A DNA stretch of 64,000 nucleotides from Nocardia wallacei (GTDB lineage: Bacteria; Actinomycetota; Actinomycetes; Mycobacteriales; Mycobacteriaceae). The stretch spans positions 7,688,001 through 7,752,000 of the forward strand of contig NZ_AP023396.1 in NCBI RefSeq assembly GCF_014466955.1, read 5' to 3'. Below the pieces are notes generated by a model that was not told where the DNA came from, did not search any database, and worked only from the letters and a program-made list of their open reading frames with translations. Position 1 is the stretch's first letter. Every line of letters starts with the position of its first letter. Below are positions 1-8,675 of the stretch, piece after piece. Made by a program: the position numbers and the translations under genes.

Positions 1-92
1 AACGGTCCCAGCAGGCCGGTCAGCCGCTTGCGCAGCTCGTAGCCGTGCATGGGCGACTCCAGGAGCAGCCCGAGAATCGCGAGTTCGAGCAC
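1..92 (-). CDS. PadR-family transcriptional regulator (N-terminal fragment, cut by window edge)
   Basis: Only the first 30 codons are inside the window. Read from a GTG at 90-92, the peptide starts VLELAILGLLLESPMHGYEL and continues RKRL, the standard opening of the PadR winged-helix domain. A GGAGG ribosome site sits five bases upstream of the GTG. In M. tuberculosis a PadR gene (Rv0047c) occupies the same place before the DUF5318 and ponA genes, which supports the call. It is divergent from the next gene. The ligand and targets cannot be told from this fragment. Confidence 0.8.
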   Translation of the reverse strand, partial: MLELAILGLLLESPMHGYELRKRLTGLLGP

Positions 93-150
93 GGGCCTCA
101 CCTCCTGACTGTTGTCTGCAGATCTAACCGGTAGATGCGATTCCAAACTA

Positions 151-163
151 TATCGCACCGATA
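151..163. promoter_or_regulatory. Candidate PadR operator (TATCG-CAC-CGATA)
   Basis: A perfect 5-bp inverted repeat with a 3-bp centre lies in an AT-rich patch of the divergent region between the PadR gene and the DUF5318 gene. PadR proteins usually bind short dyads of this kind next to their own promoters. The remainder of 93-285 shows no gene. Confidence 0.4.
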
Positions 164-285
164 CATTGAGTGAGAGGCCGACAGGAAAACCGAGCGGTCG
201 GACGGCGTTGAGCCCACCCGTACCCGGGGCATTCCATCGAACAGCGCGGCAGCGCGTGTCGGGTGTCCCCGCTACTCTGGGATGC

Positions 286-693
286 GTGCGAATTCAGCGG
301 CAGGTAGTGGACTATGCGCTCCGGCGCAGGTCGCTGCTGGCCGACGTCTATGCGGGCCGAGTGGGCGTCGCCGAGGTGTGCGATGCGAACCCGTATCTGC
401 TGCGGGCGGCGAAGTTCCACGGGCGGGGGAGCGAGGTCACATGCCCCATCTGCAGGAAAGAGCAGTTGACTCTCGTATCGTGGGTCTACGGCGAGGGGCT
501 GGGCCCGGTGGCGGGTTCGGCCCGCACGCCCGAGGAGTTGGTCCGGTTGGCCGAGTCCCGTGAGGAGTTCACGGTGCACGTCGTCGAGGTGTGCCGAACC
601 TGCAGCTGGAATCATCTGGTGCAGTCCTACGTGCTCGGGCACTCGCCGACGCCTCGTCGGCGTACCGGTACCCGGCGGACCGCCGCCGAGTGA
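286..693 (+). CDS. DUF5318 protein with two CxxC zinc-ribbon motifs
   Basis: A 135-residue protein in the position of Rv0049, directly upstream of the class A PBP gene. The GTG at 286 is chosen because the family begins near RQVVDYALRRRSLL; the reading frame is open further upstream but that part looks non-coding. It contains CPIC around residue 51 and CRTC around residue 103, so a zinc ribbon is likely. The C-terminus is basic (PTPRRRTGTRR). No enzymatic motif is visible. Conserved linkage to the peptidoglycan synthase gene suggests an envelope-related role, but the function is unknown. Confidence 0.8.
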   Translation: MRIQRQVVDYALRRRSLLADVYAGRVGVAEVCDANPYLLRAAKFHGRGSEVTCPICRKEQLTLVSWVYGEGLGPVAGSARTPEELVRLAESREEFTVHVVEVCRTCSWNHLVQSYVLGHSPTPRRRTGTRRTAAE

Positions 694-866
694 TGGGCAC
701 CGCCGACTGAAATGCGGAGCACAGGTGTGCCCGCCCGCGATCGATCGCCGGGAGGCGTAGCAGGCAGCGTGCGTGACCGCGTAGGCTCCCGCTTCGATCC
801 CCAATCGAACAGCGCAACGATCGCAACGAGCTACCCGGACCGTTTCGAGTTATGGAGATCCAGGCT

Positions 867-3623
867 GTGACTTCGCCCCACGACGATGGCCCCCACGGTG
901 AGCGACCCCCACGCGGCACGCAACCGCGGCCGGGCGGCTATCCGCCGCCGCGGCCGTCCGGCCCACCGCCCGGGCGTCCGCTACCGCCGGTCCGTCCGGG
1001 GCAGGGTCCCGGCCCCGCCCCGCGCGGCGGGCCACCGCCCCGCCGTCCCGGACCCCCGCCGCAGGGCGAGCCCCGCGGTCCGCAGCCGCCACGCGGACCG
1101 GGCGGCCAGCCGCCCCGCCGTCCGGGCCCGCCGCCGGGGCCGCGTTCCGGCCCGATGCCGGTGGACCCGGCCCGCGCCACGCAGAAGATGAGCCGGCCCG
1201 ACCAGTCCACCAAGAAGATCTCGGCGGGCTCGCTGAGTGAGGCTGTCGCCCAGCGCAATCAGCGTTCCGGCACGGCGACCCGGCCCCGCCCCACGCGCGA
1301 CGGCAGCCGCCCGGTCACCGGCGGGCACCGCGCGGCGGACGGCGCCCCGCCGTCCGGTCCGCCGCCCCGCAAGAACGGCGGCAGCGGCGGCTCGGGTCCC
1401 GGCGGCCGCCGCCCGCAGGCGAAGAAGAAATCGCCGTGGCGGATCGTGCGGCGCGTGCTCTATGTGCTGGTGGCGCTCGCCATCGTGGTGCCGAGCGCGG
1501 TCTTCCTGGTCGCGTACACCACCGTTTCGGTACCCCAGCCGGGCGATCTCAAAACCAATCAGGTCGCCTCGATCCTCGCCTCGGACGGCACCTCGGAACT
1601 CGCGAAGATCGTGCCGGACGACGGCAACCGCACCGACGTCACCATCGACCAGATCCCGCCGCACGTGCGCAACGCGGTGATCGCGGCCGAGGACCGGGAC
1701 TTCTACACCAACCCCGGCTTCTCCATCTCCGGTTTCGCCCGTGCCGCCCGCGACAACGTGCTGGGCAAGGAGAGCGCCGGTGGTGGTTCGACGATCACCC
1801 AGCAGTACGTCAAGAACTCGATGGTCGGTAACCAGCGCTCGCTCAGCCGCAAGATGCGCGAGCTGGTGATCTCGGCCAAGATGGCGCGGCAGTGGAGCAA
1901 GGACGACATCCTCGCCGCCTATCTCAACACCATCCCCTTCGGCCGCGGCACCTTCGGCATCGACGCGGCGGCCCACGCCTACTTCGACAAGCCGGTCCAG
2001 GAGCTGACCGTCGAGGAGGGCGCGATGCTGGCCGCCACCATCCAGCAGCCCTACGGCCTGGACCCGGAGAACAACCCGAAGGGCGCCGAGGCGCGCTGGA
2101 ACTACGTCCTCGACGGCATGGTCGGCGCGGGCTCGCTCCCGGCCGCCCAGCGCAAGGGCATGGTGTATCCGCAGGTGCAGCCGTCGGCCAAGGCAGGTGA
2201 GGAATCGGCCGGTTCCGGTCCCGAGGGACTGATCAAGCGACAGGTGCTCAACGAGCTGTCCGAGGCCGGTATCAGCGACACCCAGCTCAACACCGAGGGC
2301 CTGCAGATCACCACCACGATCGACGCGAAGGCGCAGCAGGCCGCCGTCGACGCCGCCCGCAAGAACATGCAGGGCGAGCCGGAGAACCTGCGCACCGCGG
2401 TGGTGTCGGTCGATCCCAAGACGGGTGCGGTGCGCGCCTACTACGGCGGCGAGAACGGCCAGGGCTACGACTTCGCCAACGCGGGCCTGATGCCCGGTTC
2501 GTCGTTCAAGGTCTTCGGCCTGGCGGCGAATCTCGAACTGGGCAAACCGCTTTCGACGATGTACGACAGCTCGCCGCTGACGGTGAACGGCATCAAGATC
2601 ACCAACGTCGAGGGCGAGCAGTGCGGCACCTGCACCATCGCCGAGGCCCTCAAGCGGTCGCTGAACACCAGCTTCTACCGCATGGAGCTGGACATGGGCC
2701 AGAACTCCGGCCCGCAGAAGATCGCCGCCATGGCGCACAAGCTGGGCATCCCGGACACGATCCCGGGCGTGGGCAAGTCGCTGGTCGACCCCGACGGCGG
2801 CCCGCCCAACAACGGCATCGTCCTGGGTCAGTACCAGGCCCGGCCGCTGGATATGGCCTCGGCGTACGCCACGCTGGCCGCCTCCGGCGTCTTCCACAAG
2901 CCGCACTTCATCTCCAAGGTCGTGACCGCCGACGGGCAGGTCCTGCTCGACCGCGGCGAGGTCGCCGGTGAGCAGCGCGTCCCCGCCGCCATCGCCGACA
3001 ACGTGACCTCCGCGATGCAGCCGATCGCCGGCTGGTCGCGCCACCACGACCTGGCCGGTGGGCGCGCCTCGGCGGCCAAGACCGGTACCGCCCAGCTCGG
3101 CGACACCGGCGAGAACCGCGACGCCTGGATGGTCGGCTACACACCGCAGTTGTCCACGGCGGTGTGGGTCGGCACCGAGGAGGGCGAGAAGCTGCGCAAC
3201 TCCAGCGGCGCCATGATCTACGGCTCCGGCCTGCCGTCGGACATCTGGAAGGACACCATGGACGGCGCCCTGAAGGGCACCCCCAACGTGAACTTCCCCA
3301 AGCCGGCGCCGATCGCCGGGCAGGCGGGTGTGCCGTCGTGGACTGCCGCCTACACCCCGCCCTCGACGACGCAGGAGTACGTCCCGCCGGTGGTTGTGAC
3401 CCCGTCGCAGGTGGAGATCCTGCCGGGCATCACCATCCCGGTGCCGGGCCTGGCGCCCAACCAGCGCTTGCAGCAACAGCAACAGCAGCAAGGCCAAGGG
3501 CAGCAACAGGACTCGGGCGCGGGTCCGCTACCGGGACAGCCGGTCGCGCCGTCCGGAGAACCGAGCGCCCCGGAAGGTAATCAGCAGGGGACAGGGAACG
3601 GTACGTCACCGCGGCAACGGTAG
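867..3623 (+). CDS. ponA: Bifunctional class A penicillin-binding protein (transglycosylase/transpeptidase)
   Basis: Polymerises and cross-links peptidoglycan at the outer face of the membrane. About 190 Pro/Gly/Arg-rich cytosolic residues precede a single membrane segment (about residues 196-217). The GT51 domain has EDRDFY near 275 and GGSTITQQYVKN near 305. The transpeptidase domain has the SxxK motif (SSFK) near 544, SxN (SLN) near 598 and KTG near 738, so both activities look intact. The tail is Pro- and Gln-rich with a run of CAG/CAA codons. Start: GTG at 867 has GGAG nine bases upstream; an in-frame ATG at 852 would add five residues. It lies 11 bp before the GT87 gene, so the two are probably co-transcribed. 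M. tuberculosis PonA1 (Rv0050) has the same neighbourhood. Confidence 0.93.
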   Translation: MTSPHDDGPHGERPPRGTQPRPGGYPPPRPSGPPPGRPLPPVRPGQGPGPAPRGGPPPRRPGPPPQGEPRGPQPPRGPGGQPPRRPGPPPGPRSGPMPVDPARATQKMSRPDQSTKKISAGSLSEAVAQRNQRSGTATRPRPTRDGSRPVTGGHRAADGAPPSGPPPRKNGGSGGSGPGGRRPQAKKKSPWRIVRRVLYVLVALAIVVPSAVFLVAYTTVSVPQPGDLKTNQVASILASDGTSELAKIVPDDGNRTDVTIDQIPPHVRNAVIAAEDRDFYTNPGFSISGFARAARDNVLGKESAGGGSTITQQYVKNSMVGNQRSLSRKMRELVISAKMARQWSKDDILAAYLNTIPFGRGTFGIDAAAHAYFDKPVQELTVEEGAMLAATIQQPYGLDPENNPKGAEARWNYVLDGMVGAGSLPAAQRKGMVYPQVQPSAKAGEESAGSGPEGLIKRQVLNELSEAGISDTQLNTEGLQITTTIDAKAQQAAVDAARKNMQGEPENLRTAVVSVDPKTGAVRAYYGGENGQGYDFANAGLMPGSSFKVFGLAANLELGKPLSTMYDSSPLTVNGIKITNVEGEQCGTCTIAEALKRSLNTSFYRMELDMGQNSGPQKIAAMAHKLGIPDTIPGVGKSLVDPDGGPPNNGIVLGQYQARPLDMASAYATLAASGVFHKPHFISKVVTADGQVLLDRGEVAGEQRVPAAIADNVTSAMQPIAGWSRHHDLAGGRASAAKTGTAQLGDTGENRDAWMVGYTPQLSTAVWVGTEEGEKLRNSSGAMIYGSGLPSDIWKDTMDGALKGTPNVNFPKPAPIAGQAGVPSWTAAYTPPSTTQEYVPPVVVTPSQVEILPGITIPVPGLAPNQRLQQQQQQQGQGQQQDSGAGPLPGQPVAPSGEPSAPEGNQQGTGNGTSPRQR

Positions 3624-3634
3624 CCTCGGACGGC

Positions 3635-5359
3635 GTGATCGAGCAGCAACTGGTGAACCCTCCGGCCACCGGAGACGCCGGCCCCGACGACGTCCGTGGC
3701 TACGCGTCTCCGGCGCCGGTGGCACCGGATTCGAGGTCGGCCGACCGGCGGGACAAGCCGAGCCGGACCGACTCGCTGACCTCGCAGTTGTCCACCGTCA
3801 TCGGCGGACCGGTCGGTCACCACGCGCTGATCGGACGCACCCGGTTCTGGACGCCGCTGCGGGTGTTGCTGGCGATCGCGGTCGTGTTCCTGGCGCTGGG
3901 CTGGGCGGGCAAGGCGGGCTGCATCCAGCAGACGTCCGACGGCGAGGGCGGCCTCACCCTGGACTGGAACAACGGCCGCCAGTACGTGGCCATGTGCTAC
4001 TCGGACACCGTGCCGCTCTACGGTGCCGAGCACCTCGACGAGGGCGCCTTCCCCTACAAGAAGCAGTGGACCGAATTCGGTTCCGACGGCAAGCCGCAGG
4101 CCCGGTACATGGAGTATCCGGTGCTGTCGGGTCTGTACCAGTACGCGGCGATGGAGGTCGCCACCGCGTGGGAGCAGCTGCGGCTGCCCGGAGCGCTGCC
4201 GGTGGTGGTGTATTTCAATGTCGCCGTGGTGGGTCTGGCGATGGCGTGGCTGGTCACCGTGTGGGCCTCGGCGCGGCTGTCCGGGCGCCGGGTGTGGGAT
4301 GCGGCGCTGGTGGCGGCCTCGCCGCTGGTGCTGGTGCACGCGTTCACCAATTTCGACGCGCTGGCAACGGCTTTCGCGGCGACGGGCCTGCTCGCCTGGG
4401 CGCGGCGGCGGCCGGTGCTGGCGGGCGTGCTGCTCGGGCTCGGCGGCGCGGCGAAGCTGTATCCGCTGCTGCTGCTCGGCCCGATCCTGGTGTTGTGCCT
4501 ACGTTGCGACGGGCGGCACCGGATGACCGGGCTGCGCGAACGACTGCGGCATCGCGCGGGTCCGTGGCAGGGCCTGCGGGAGTATCTCGCCGACGCGCAA
4601 CTGAGCCCGCTGCGTTCGGCCGGGCTGGCGGTCGGCGCGGCGACCACCTCCTGGCTGCTGGTGAACCTGCCCATTCTGGTGCCGTTCCCGAACGGATGGC
4701 GAGAGTTCTTCCGGCTCAACACCGAACGTCACGCCGACCCGGATTCGATCTACAACGTCGTCACGTCGTTCACCGGGTGGGCGGGCTTCGACGGGCCGCT
4801 GCAGCCGTCGCAGACGCCGACCGTGCTGAACCTGGTGTCGCTGTCGCTGTTCGTGGCCGCCTGCGCCGCGATCGGGTACATCGGGCTGACCGCGCCGCGG
4901 CGGCCGCGGGTGGCGCAGTTGATCTTTCTGGTGGTGGCGGCGTTCCTGCTGACCAACAAGGTATGGAGTCCGCAGTACTCGCTGTGGCTGGTGCCGCTGG
5001 CGGTGCTGGCGCTGCCGCATCGGCGAATCCTGTTGGCGTGGATGACGATCGACGCCCTGGTGTGGTTCCCGCGCATGTACTACTACCTGGGCACGGACAA
5101 GAAGGGCGTGCCCGAGCAGTGGTTCACCGGCACGGTCGTGCTGCGCGATCTGGCCGTGATCGGCCTGTGCGCGTTGATCATTCGCCAGATCTACCGCCCG
5201 GCCGAGGATCCGGTGCGCCGCGACGGTGTGGACGACCCGGTCGGCGGCGTCCTGGACCGTGCGGCCGACCCACTGCTCCCCTGGTTGCCCACGGCCCTGC
5301 GCCCCCGCCCGACTTCTGCCCCACCTGCGGCGGCGGCAGCACCGCGACACCTGGAATGA
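3635..5359 (+). CDS. GT87/DUF2029 polytopic glycosyltransferase-like membrane protein (Rv0051 position)
   Basis: A 574-residue integral membrane protein with about ten hydrophobic segments starting near residue 70. It carries the family signatures CYSD, FPY and EYPVLSGL in the first extracytoplasmic loop, as in GT-C mannosyltransferases that use polyprenyl-phosphate-mannose. The N-terminal 65 residues and the Pro/Ala-rich C-terminus are cytosolic. The GTG start lies 11 bp after ponA, so the two form an operon as in mycobacteria. The likely role is mannan or lipoglycan assembly in the envelope; donor and acceptor are not known. A paralogue of the same family lies at 9262-10650. Confidence 0.8.
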   Translation: MIEQQLVNPPATGDAGPDDVRGYASPAPVAPDSRSADRRDKPSRTDSLTSQLSTVIGGPVGHHALIGRTRFWTPLRVLLAIAVVFLALGWAGKAGCIQQTSDGEGGLTLDWNNGRQYVAMCYSDTVPLYGAEHLDEGAFPYKKQWTEFGSDGKPQARYMEYPVLSGLYQYAAMEVATAWEQLRLPGALPVVVYFNVAVVGLAMAWLVTVWASARLSGRRVWDAALVAASPLVLVHAFTNFDALATAFAATGLLAWARRRPVLAGVLLGLGGAAKLYPLLLLGPILVLCLRCDGRHRMTGLRERLRHRAGPWQGLREYLADAQLSPLRSAGLAVGAATTSWLLVNLPILVPFPNGWREFFRLNTERHADPDSIYNVVTSFTGWAGFDGPLQPSQTPTVLNLVSLSLFVAACAAIGYIGLTAPRRPRVAQLIFLVVAAFLLTNKVWSPQYSLWLVPLAVLALPHRRILLAWMTIDALVWFPRMYYYLGTDKKGVPEQWFTGTVVLRDLAVIGLCALIIRQIYRPAEDPVRRDGVDDPVGGVLDRAADPLLPWLPTALRPRPTSAPPAAAAAPRHLE

Positions 5360-5367
5360 TCATGGTC

Positions 5368-6123
5368 ATGACGACACTCAGCGACAAGGCCGCAGCGTTC
5401 CTGGCTCTGCATCGGCCCGGCGATCCGGCGGTGCTGCCGACGGTGTGGGATGCCTGGTCGGCGGGGCTGGTGCAGGAGGCCGGGTTCGCGGCGCTGACCA
5501 TCGGCAGCCACCCGCTGGCGGATTCGGTCGGCAAGGCCGATCAGGAGGGGATGGACTTCGCCGCCGACGTCCTCCGCCGGGTCGGTGAAATCACCTCTGC
5601 CGTGGACATTCCCGTCTCCGTCGACCTGGAATCCGGGTACGGCCAGGAGCCGGCGCGGTTGATCGAGGGACTGCTGGAGGCGGGCGCGGTCGGCTTCAAC
5701 CTGGAAGACAGCGTGCACGCCGAGGGCGGTCGGCTGCGCGAACCACAGGAGCACGCGGACCTGGTCGCCGCGCTGCGGCAGGCGGCCGACGCGTCCGGCG
5801 TGCACGTGGTGATCAACGCTCGCACCGATCTGCTGCTGCGCCAGATCGGCGACGCCGGGGACCGTCTCGATCGCGCCATCGCCCGGCTGCGCCTGGCCGC
5901 CGAGGCCGGCGCCGACGTGCTGTACCCGGTCGGCCGCCACGAGCCCGGCGACCAGCGCCGACTCTGCGCCGAACTGCCCTTGCCGGTCAACGCGATCGGC
6001 CTGCCCGACCAGGACGACCCGAAGACCTTCGCCGAACTCGGCGTGGCCCGAATCAGTTTCGGCCCGTTCCTGCAGCGCACCCTGAACACGGAAGTGAACC
6101 GGCTGCTGGGCCGCTGGCAGTGA
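5368..6123 (+). CDS. Isocitrate lyase/PEP mutase-superfamily protein
   Basis: A 251-residue TIM-barrel protein of the PEP mutase/isocitrate lyase type, which make or break C-C or C-P bonds next to an oxyacid. Visible motifs: WDAWSAGL near the start, DLESGYG (metal-site Asp/Glu), NLEDS, and INARTD. It lacks the KKCGH loop of true isocitrate lyases, so a 2-methylisocitrate-lyase-like or carboxy-PEP-mutase-like activity is more likely; the substrate is unknown. Three in-frame ATGs (5356, 5362, 5368) crowd the start; the last gives the usual family N-terminus. It ends two bases from the convergent OYE gene. Confidence 0.8.
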   Translation: MTTLSDKAAAFLALHRPGDPAVLPTVWDAWSAGLVQEAGFAALTIGSHPLADSVGKADQEGMDFAADVLRRVGEITSAVDIPVSVDLESGYGQEPARLIEGLLEAGAVGFNLEDSVHAEGGRLREPQEHADLVAALRQAADASGVHVVINARTDLLLRQIGDAGDRLDRAIARLRLAAEAGADVLYPVGRHEPGDQRRLCAELPLPVNAIGLPDQDDPKTFAELGVARISFGPFLQRTLNTEVNRLLGRWQ

Positions 6124-6124
6124 G

Positions 6125-7213
6125 CTAGGCGGCGGAGGTGACCGCGGCGTCCCAGATCGGGTAGTCGGTGTAGCCCTCGGCCGTGCGGCCGTAGAGAACG
6201 TGCTCACGGATCGGCGCCAAGGGCAGCTGGTGCGTGATCCGGTGCACCAGATCGGGATTGGCGATGAAGGCGCGGCCGAACGAGACCAGGTCGGCGTGGC
6301 CCGAACGCAGCGTGCGTTCGGCGGCGTCGGCGGAGGTGGGCGCGCGGTTCTCGCCGACATTGGCGATGAGCGTGCCGTGCCAGCGCGGGCGCAGGTCGGC
6401 GAGCGCGGGGTAGTCGTCGTTGTCGGTGAGATGCAGGTAGGCCAGGTCGCGGCGGTCGAGTTCGGCGACCAGCATGCGGTACAGCGGCGCCGGATTCCGC
6501 TCGCTCATACCGAATTGCGGGTTCCCCGGCGAGAGCCGGATGCCCGTGCGATGCGAACCCACCTCAGCCACAACGGCATCGGTGACCTCCAGCGCGAACC
6601 GCATCCGATTGACCGGTGCGCCGCCGTATTCGTCGTCACGCAGATTGGTGTTGTCGGCGAGGAACTGGTGCACCAGATAGCTGTTGGCGGCATGGATTTC
6701 GACACCGTCGAACCCGGCGTCGACGGCATTGCGCGCCGCCGCGGCGTAATGCTCCACGGCCGCGACGATCTCGGCCCGGGACATGGCGCGTGGGACGAGC
6801 GATTTCGCCTTTCCACCGTCGATGAGGTGCAGCACGTCCTCGTCGGACACCGCCGACGGTCCGGCCGGCAGCGACCCGTCGATGCGGGCCAGCGGATGGC
6901 CCTTGCGCCCACCGTGCATGAGCTGGGCGAAGATTCGGCCGCCGGCGGCGTGCACCGATTCGGTGACCCGCCGCCAGGCCGCCACGTGCTCGGGGGTTTG
7001 CAGGCCCGGCACCCAGGCCTCGCTCTGCCCGCTGGAATGCGGCCAGATCCCCTCGGTGACGATGAGTCCCGCCGTCGCGCGCTGCGTGTAGTAGTCCACG
7101 ACATCGGCGGTCGGTGAGCCGTCGGGGAGCGAGCGCAGTCTGGTCATCGGCGACATCACCACCCGGTTCGGCAGGGTGAGGCGTCCGGCATGGTATTCGG
7201 TCAGCAGCTTCAT
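6125..7213 (-). CDS. Old-yellow-enzyme family NADH:flavin oxidoreductase / alkene reductase
   Basis: A 362-residue FMN barrel enzyme that reduces activated C=C bonds (enones, nitroesters) with NAD(P)H. Diagnostic stretches are NRVVMSPMTRLRS near residue 15, AQLMHGGRKGHP near 100, the substrate-binding HAANSYLVHQF near 185 (His-x2-Asn with Tyr two residues on, as in the classical OYE subclass) and a late phosphate-binding SFGRAFIANPDL. Length and order match bacterial NemA/morphinone-reductase-type proteins. The ATG at 7211-7213 faces a divergent MerR regulator over a 48-bp gap carrying an inverted repeat, so regulation by that MerR protein is likely. Confidence 0.9.
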   Translation of the reverse strand: MKLLTEYHAGRLTLPNRVVMSPMTRLRSLPDGSPTADVVDYYTQRATAGLIVTEGIWPHSSGQSEAWVPGLQTPEHVAAWRRVTESVHAAGGRIFAQLMHGGRKGHPLARIDGSLPAGPSAVSDEDVLHLIDGGKAKSLVPRAMSRAEIVAAVEHYAAAARNAVDAGFDGVEIHAANSYLVHQFLADNTNLRDDEYGGAPVNRMRFALEVTDAVVAEVGSHRTGIRLSPGNPQFGMSERNPAPLYRMLVAELDRRDLAYLHLTDNDDYPALADLRPRWHGTLIANVGENRAPTSADAAERTLRSGHADLVSFGRAFIANPDLVHRITHQLPLAPIREHVLYGRTAEGYTDYPIWDAAVTSAA

Positions 7214-7227
7214 GCGGGTACCGTAAA

Positions 7228-7247
7228 ACCTGACACTGATGTGAGGT
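7228..7247. promoter_or_regulatory. Candidate MerR operator between divergent OYE and MerR genes
   Basis: ACCTGACA-CTGA-TGTGAGGT is an inverted repeat with 7 of 8 matching positions and a 4-bp centre, filling most of the 48-bp divergent gap. This is the size and place expected for a MerR dimer site in an overlong-spacer promoter. Confidence 0.55.
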
Positions 7248-7261
7248 GCAAGGAGGGAGCC

Positions 7262-7630
7262 GTGCGAATCGGTGAACTGGCGCGCCGCACCGGAGTGAGC
7301 GTCCGGTCGCTGCGCTACTACGAGAGCCGCGGCCTGCTGGCCGCCACCCGCACTCCCGGCGGCCAGCGCGACTACCCGGAATCGGCGGTCGACCGCGTGG
7401 TCCGCATTCAGGAATTGTTCGCCGCGGGCCTGCACAGCGGCACGATCGCCGAGATGCTGCCCTGCATCCACGACACCGACGGAACGCCCAGCGCGCTCGC
7501 CACGCCGTGGCTGACCGAGACGCTGACCGCCGAGCGCGCCCGTATCGACGCCTGTATCAAGGATATGCACCGCGCCCGGGAGGTCCTCGACGGTGTGATC
7601 CGCGCGGCCGAGGGCTGCCCGGCCGACTGA
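7262..7630 (+). CDS. MerR-family transcriptional regulator
   Basis: A 122-residue regulator with the MerR winged helix at its N-terminus (RIGELARRTGVSVRSLRYYE) followed by RGLL and the dimerisation helix. There is only one cysteine (near residue 62), so the metal-binding loop of MerR/CueR/ZntR is absent; it belongs with the small-molecule or redox-responsive members. The GTG has AGGAGGG four bases upstream. It is divergent from the alkene reductase gene and probably controls both genes from the dyad at 7228-7247. Confidence 0.88.
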   Translation: MRIGELARRTGVSVRSLRYYESRGLLAATRTPGGQRDYPESAVDRVVRIQELFAAGLHSGTIAEMLPCIHDTDGTPSALATPWLTETLTAERARIDACIKDMHRAREVLDGVIRAAEGCPAD

Positions 7631-7635
7631 GCCCG

Positions 7636-7651
7636 CCGGCCTTCGGGCCGG
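7636..7651. terminator. Candidate bidirectional terminator hairpin (UUCG loop)
   Basis: CCGGCC-TTCG-GGCCGG is a perfect 6-bp stem with a stable tetraloop, placed between the convergent MerR and DMT transporter genes. It has no following T run, as is common in actinobacteria. Confidence 0.5.
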
Positions 7652-7674
7652 ACGGTCATGTGGGCCGGTGTCGG

Positions 7675-8601
7675 TCATCGGCTCGCGACAGACTCTGCCG
7701 CGTACCGGGTGTCGTTCTCGGCCGCGCCTCGGGAGTCCTTCCGGCCGGCGCGCCGGGACGCCAGGACCATGCCGAGTACCCCTACCCCGAGCCCCGCGAT
7801 CGTCAACGGCCGCAACGGTTGTGCGATCAGCAGCCAGGCCATGACGGCGGTGACGGCGGGCGTGGCGAAGAACAACCTGCCCACCCGGGTGGTGTCCCAC
7901 CGCCGCAGCATAGCGTTGAGCAGCAGGAACGCGCCCATCGAGTTGATCAGCACCATCCAGACCATGGCACCGGCGAATCGGCCCGGATCGGCCACGTGGA
8001 AGTCGTTGTGCGTCAATGCGATCAACCCCGCGACCGGCGCGCTGGCCAGCACGTGCACGGCCGTCGAACTGCGCGAGTCGATATCCGGCGTGAAGCGCTT
8101 CTGATAGACGGTGCCCAGGCTCAACCCGAGCAATCCACCCACACACAGCAGCAGTCCCGCGAGTGAGAAGGCGGACTGGTCCGCGACGGCCAAACCGACT
8201 CCCACGCCACCGATTCCGAAGCCGAGCCACTGCCGGGGAGTGACCGTCTCCCCCAGCACGCGCCCCGCGAACAACGCGATCACCACCGGGTTCAGCCCCT
8301 GCACCAGCGAGATCACCGCCGCCGAGACATGTTCTGCCATGGCGGTATAGAACGCGCCGAACTGGATCAACTGCATCAGCAGCCCGGCCACGATCGCGTG
8401 CCCCCACTGCGCGCCGCGCGGCCACCGCGCACCCACGAACCGCGCGTACAGCGCCAGCGCCACCGCCGCCGCGGCGAATCGGACGAACAACACCAGGAAC
8501 GGCGGCGCCGCGCCCACGCCGATGATTCCGGCGATGAACGCGCTGCTCCACATGACGACGAAGGCCGCGGGTGCGGCCGTGTCCATCAGACGATTCTGCA
8601 C
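7675..8601 (-). CDS. EamA/DMT-family drug/metabolite exporter
   Basis: A 308-residue inner-membrane protein with about ten hydrophobic helices in two EamA repeats (first repeat opens with SSAFIAGIIGVGAAPPF and FVRFAAAAVAL; the second with NSMGAFLLLNAMLRRW). Such carriers export amino acids or other small metabolites using the proton gradient. Start: GTG at 8599-8601 has GGGAGG four bases upstream; an upstream in-frame start would place the N-terminus inside the operator. The gene is divergent from a CGNR regulator and shares an operator region (8615-8675) with it. The substrate is unknown. Confidence 0.87.
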   Translation of the reverse strand: MQNRLMDTAAPAAFVVMWSSAFIAGIIGVGAAPPFLVLFVRFAAAAVALALYARFVGARWPRGAQWGHAIVAGLLMQLIQFGAFYTAMAEHVSAAVISLVQGLNPVVIALFAGRVLGETVTPRQWLGFGIGGVGVGLAVADQSAFSLAGLLLCVGGLLGLSLGTVYQKRFTPDIDSRSSTAVHVLASAPVAGLIALTHNDFHVADPGRFAGAMVWMVLINSMGAFLLLNAMLRRWDTTRVGRLFFATPAVTAVMAWLLIAQPLRPLTIAGLGVGVLGMVLASRRAGRKDSRGAAENDTRYAAESVASR

Positions 8602-8614
8602 CGGACCTCCCGAG

Positions 8615-8635
8615 GTAACCACCTGAACCGGTTAC
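8615..8635. promoter_or_regulatory. Operator copy 1: GTAACC-N9-GGTTAC
   Basis: A perfect 6-bp inverted repeat with a 9-bp centre in the divergent region, just upstream of the DMT transporter ribosome site. It is identical in arms and spacing to the copy at 8655-8675, and the centres are exactly 40 bp apart. Confidence 0.7.
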
Positions 8636-8654
8636 TACCGTCGCAGTCTCGGAC

Positions 8655-8675
8655 GTAACCTGTCAAGGTGGTTAC
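8655..8675. promoter_or_regulatory. Operator copy 2: GTAACC-N9-GGTTAC
   Basis: The second perfect copy. Its right arm overlaps TACTAT (8673-8678), a good -10 hexamer for a leaderless transcript beginning at the GTG at 8686. A protein bound here would block that promoter. Confidence 0.7.

Noticed and set aside
981..3506. An 841-codon frame antisense to ponA
   Set aside because: High-GC shadow frame without motifs; ponA on the plus strand has all PBP signatures.
6125..8551. An 808-codon minus-strand frame joining the alkene reductase to sequence across MerR and the exporter
   Set aside because: Only the part from 7213 down has family motifs; the rest is antisense to MerR and out of frame with the DMT gene.
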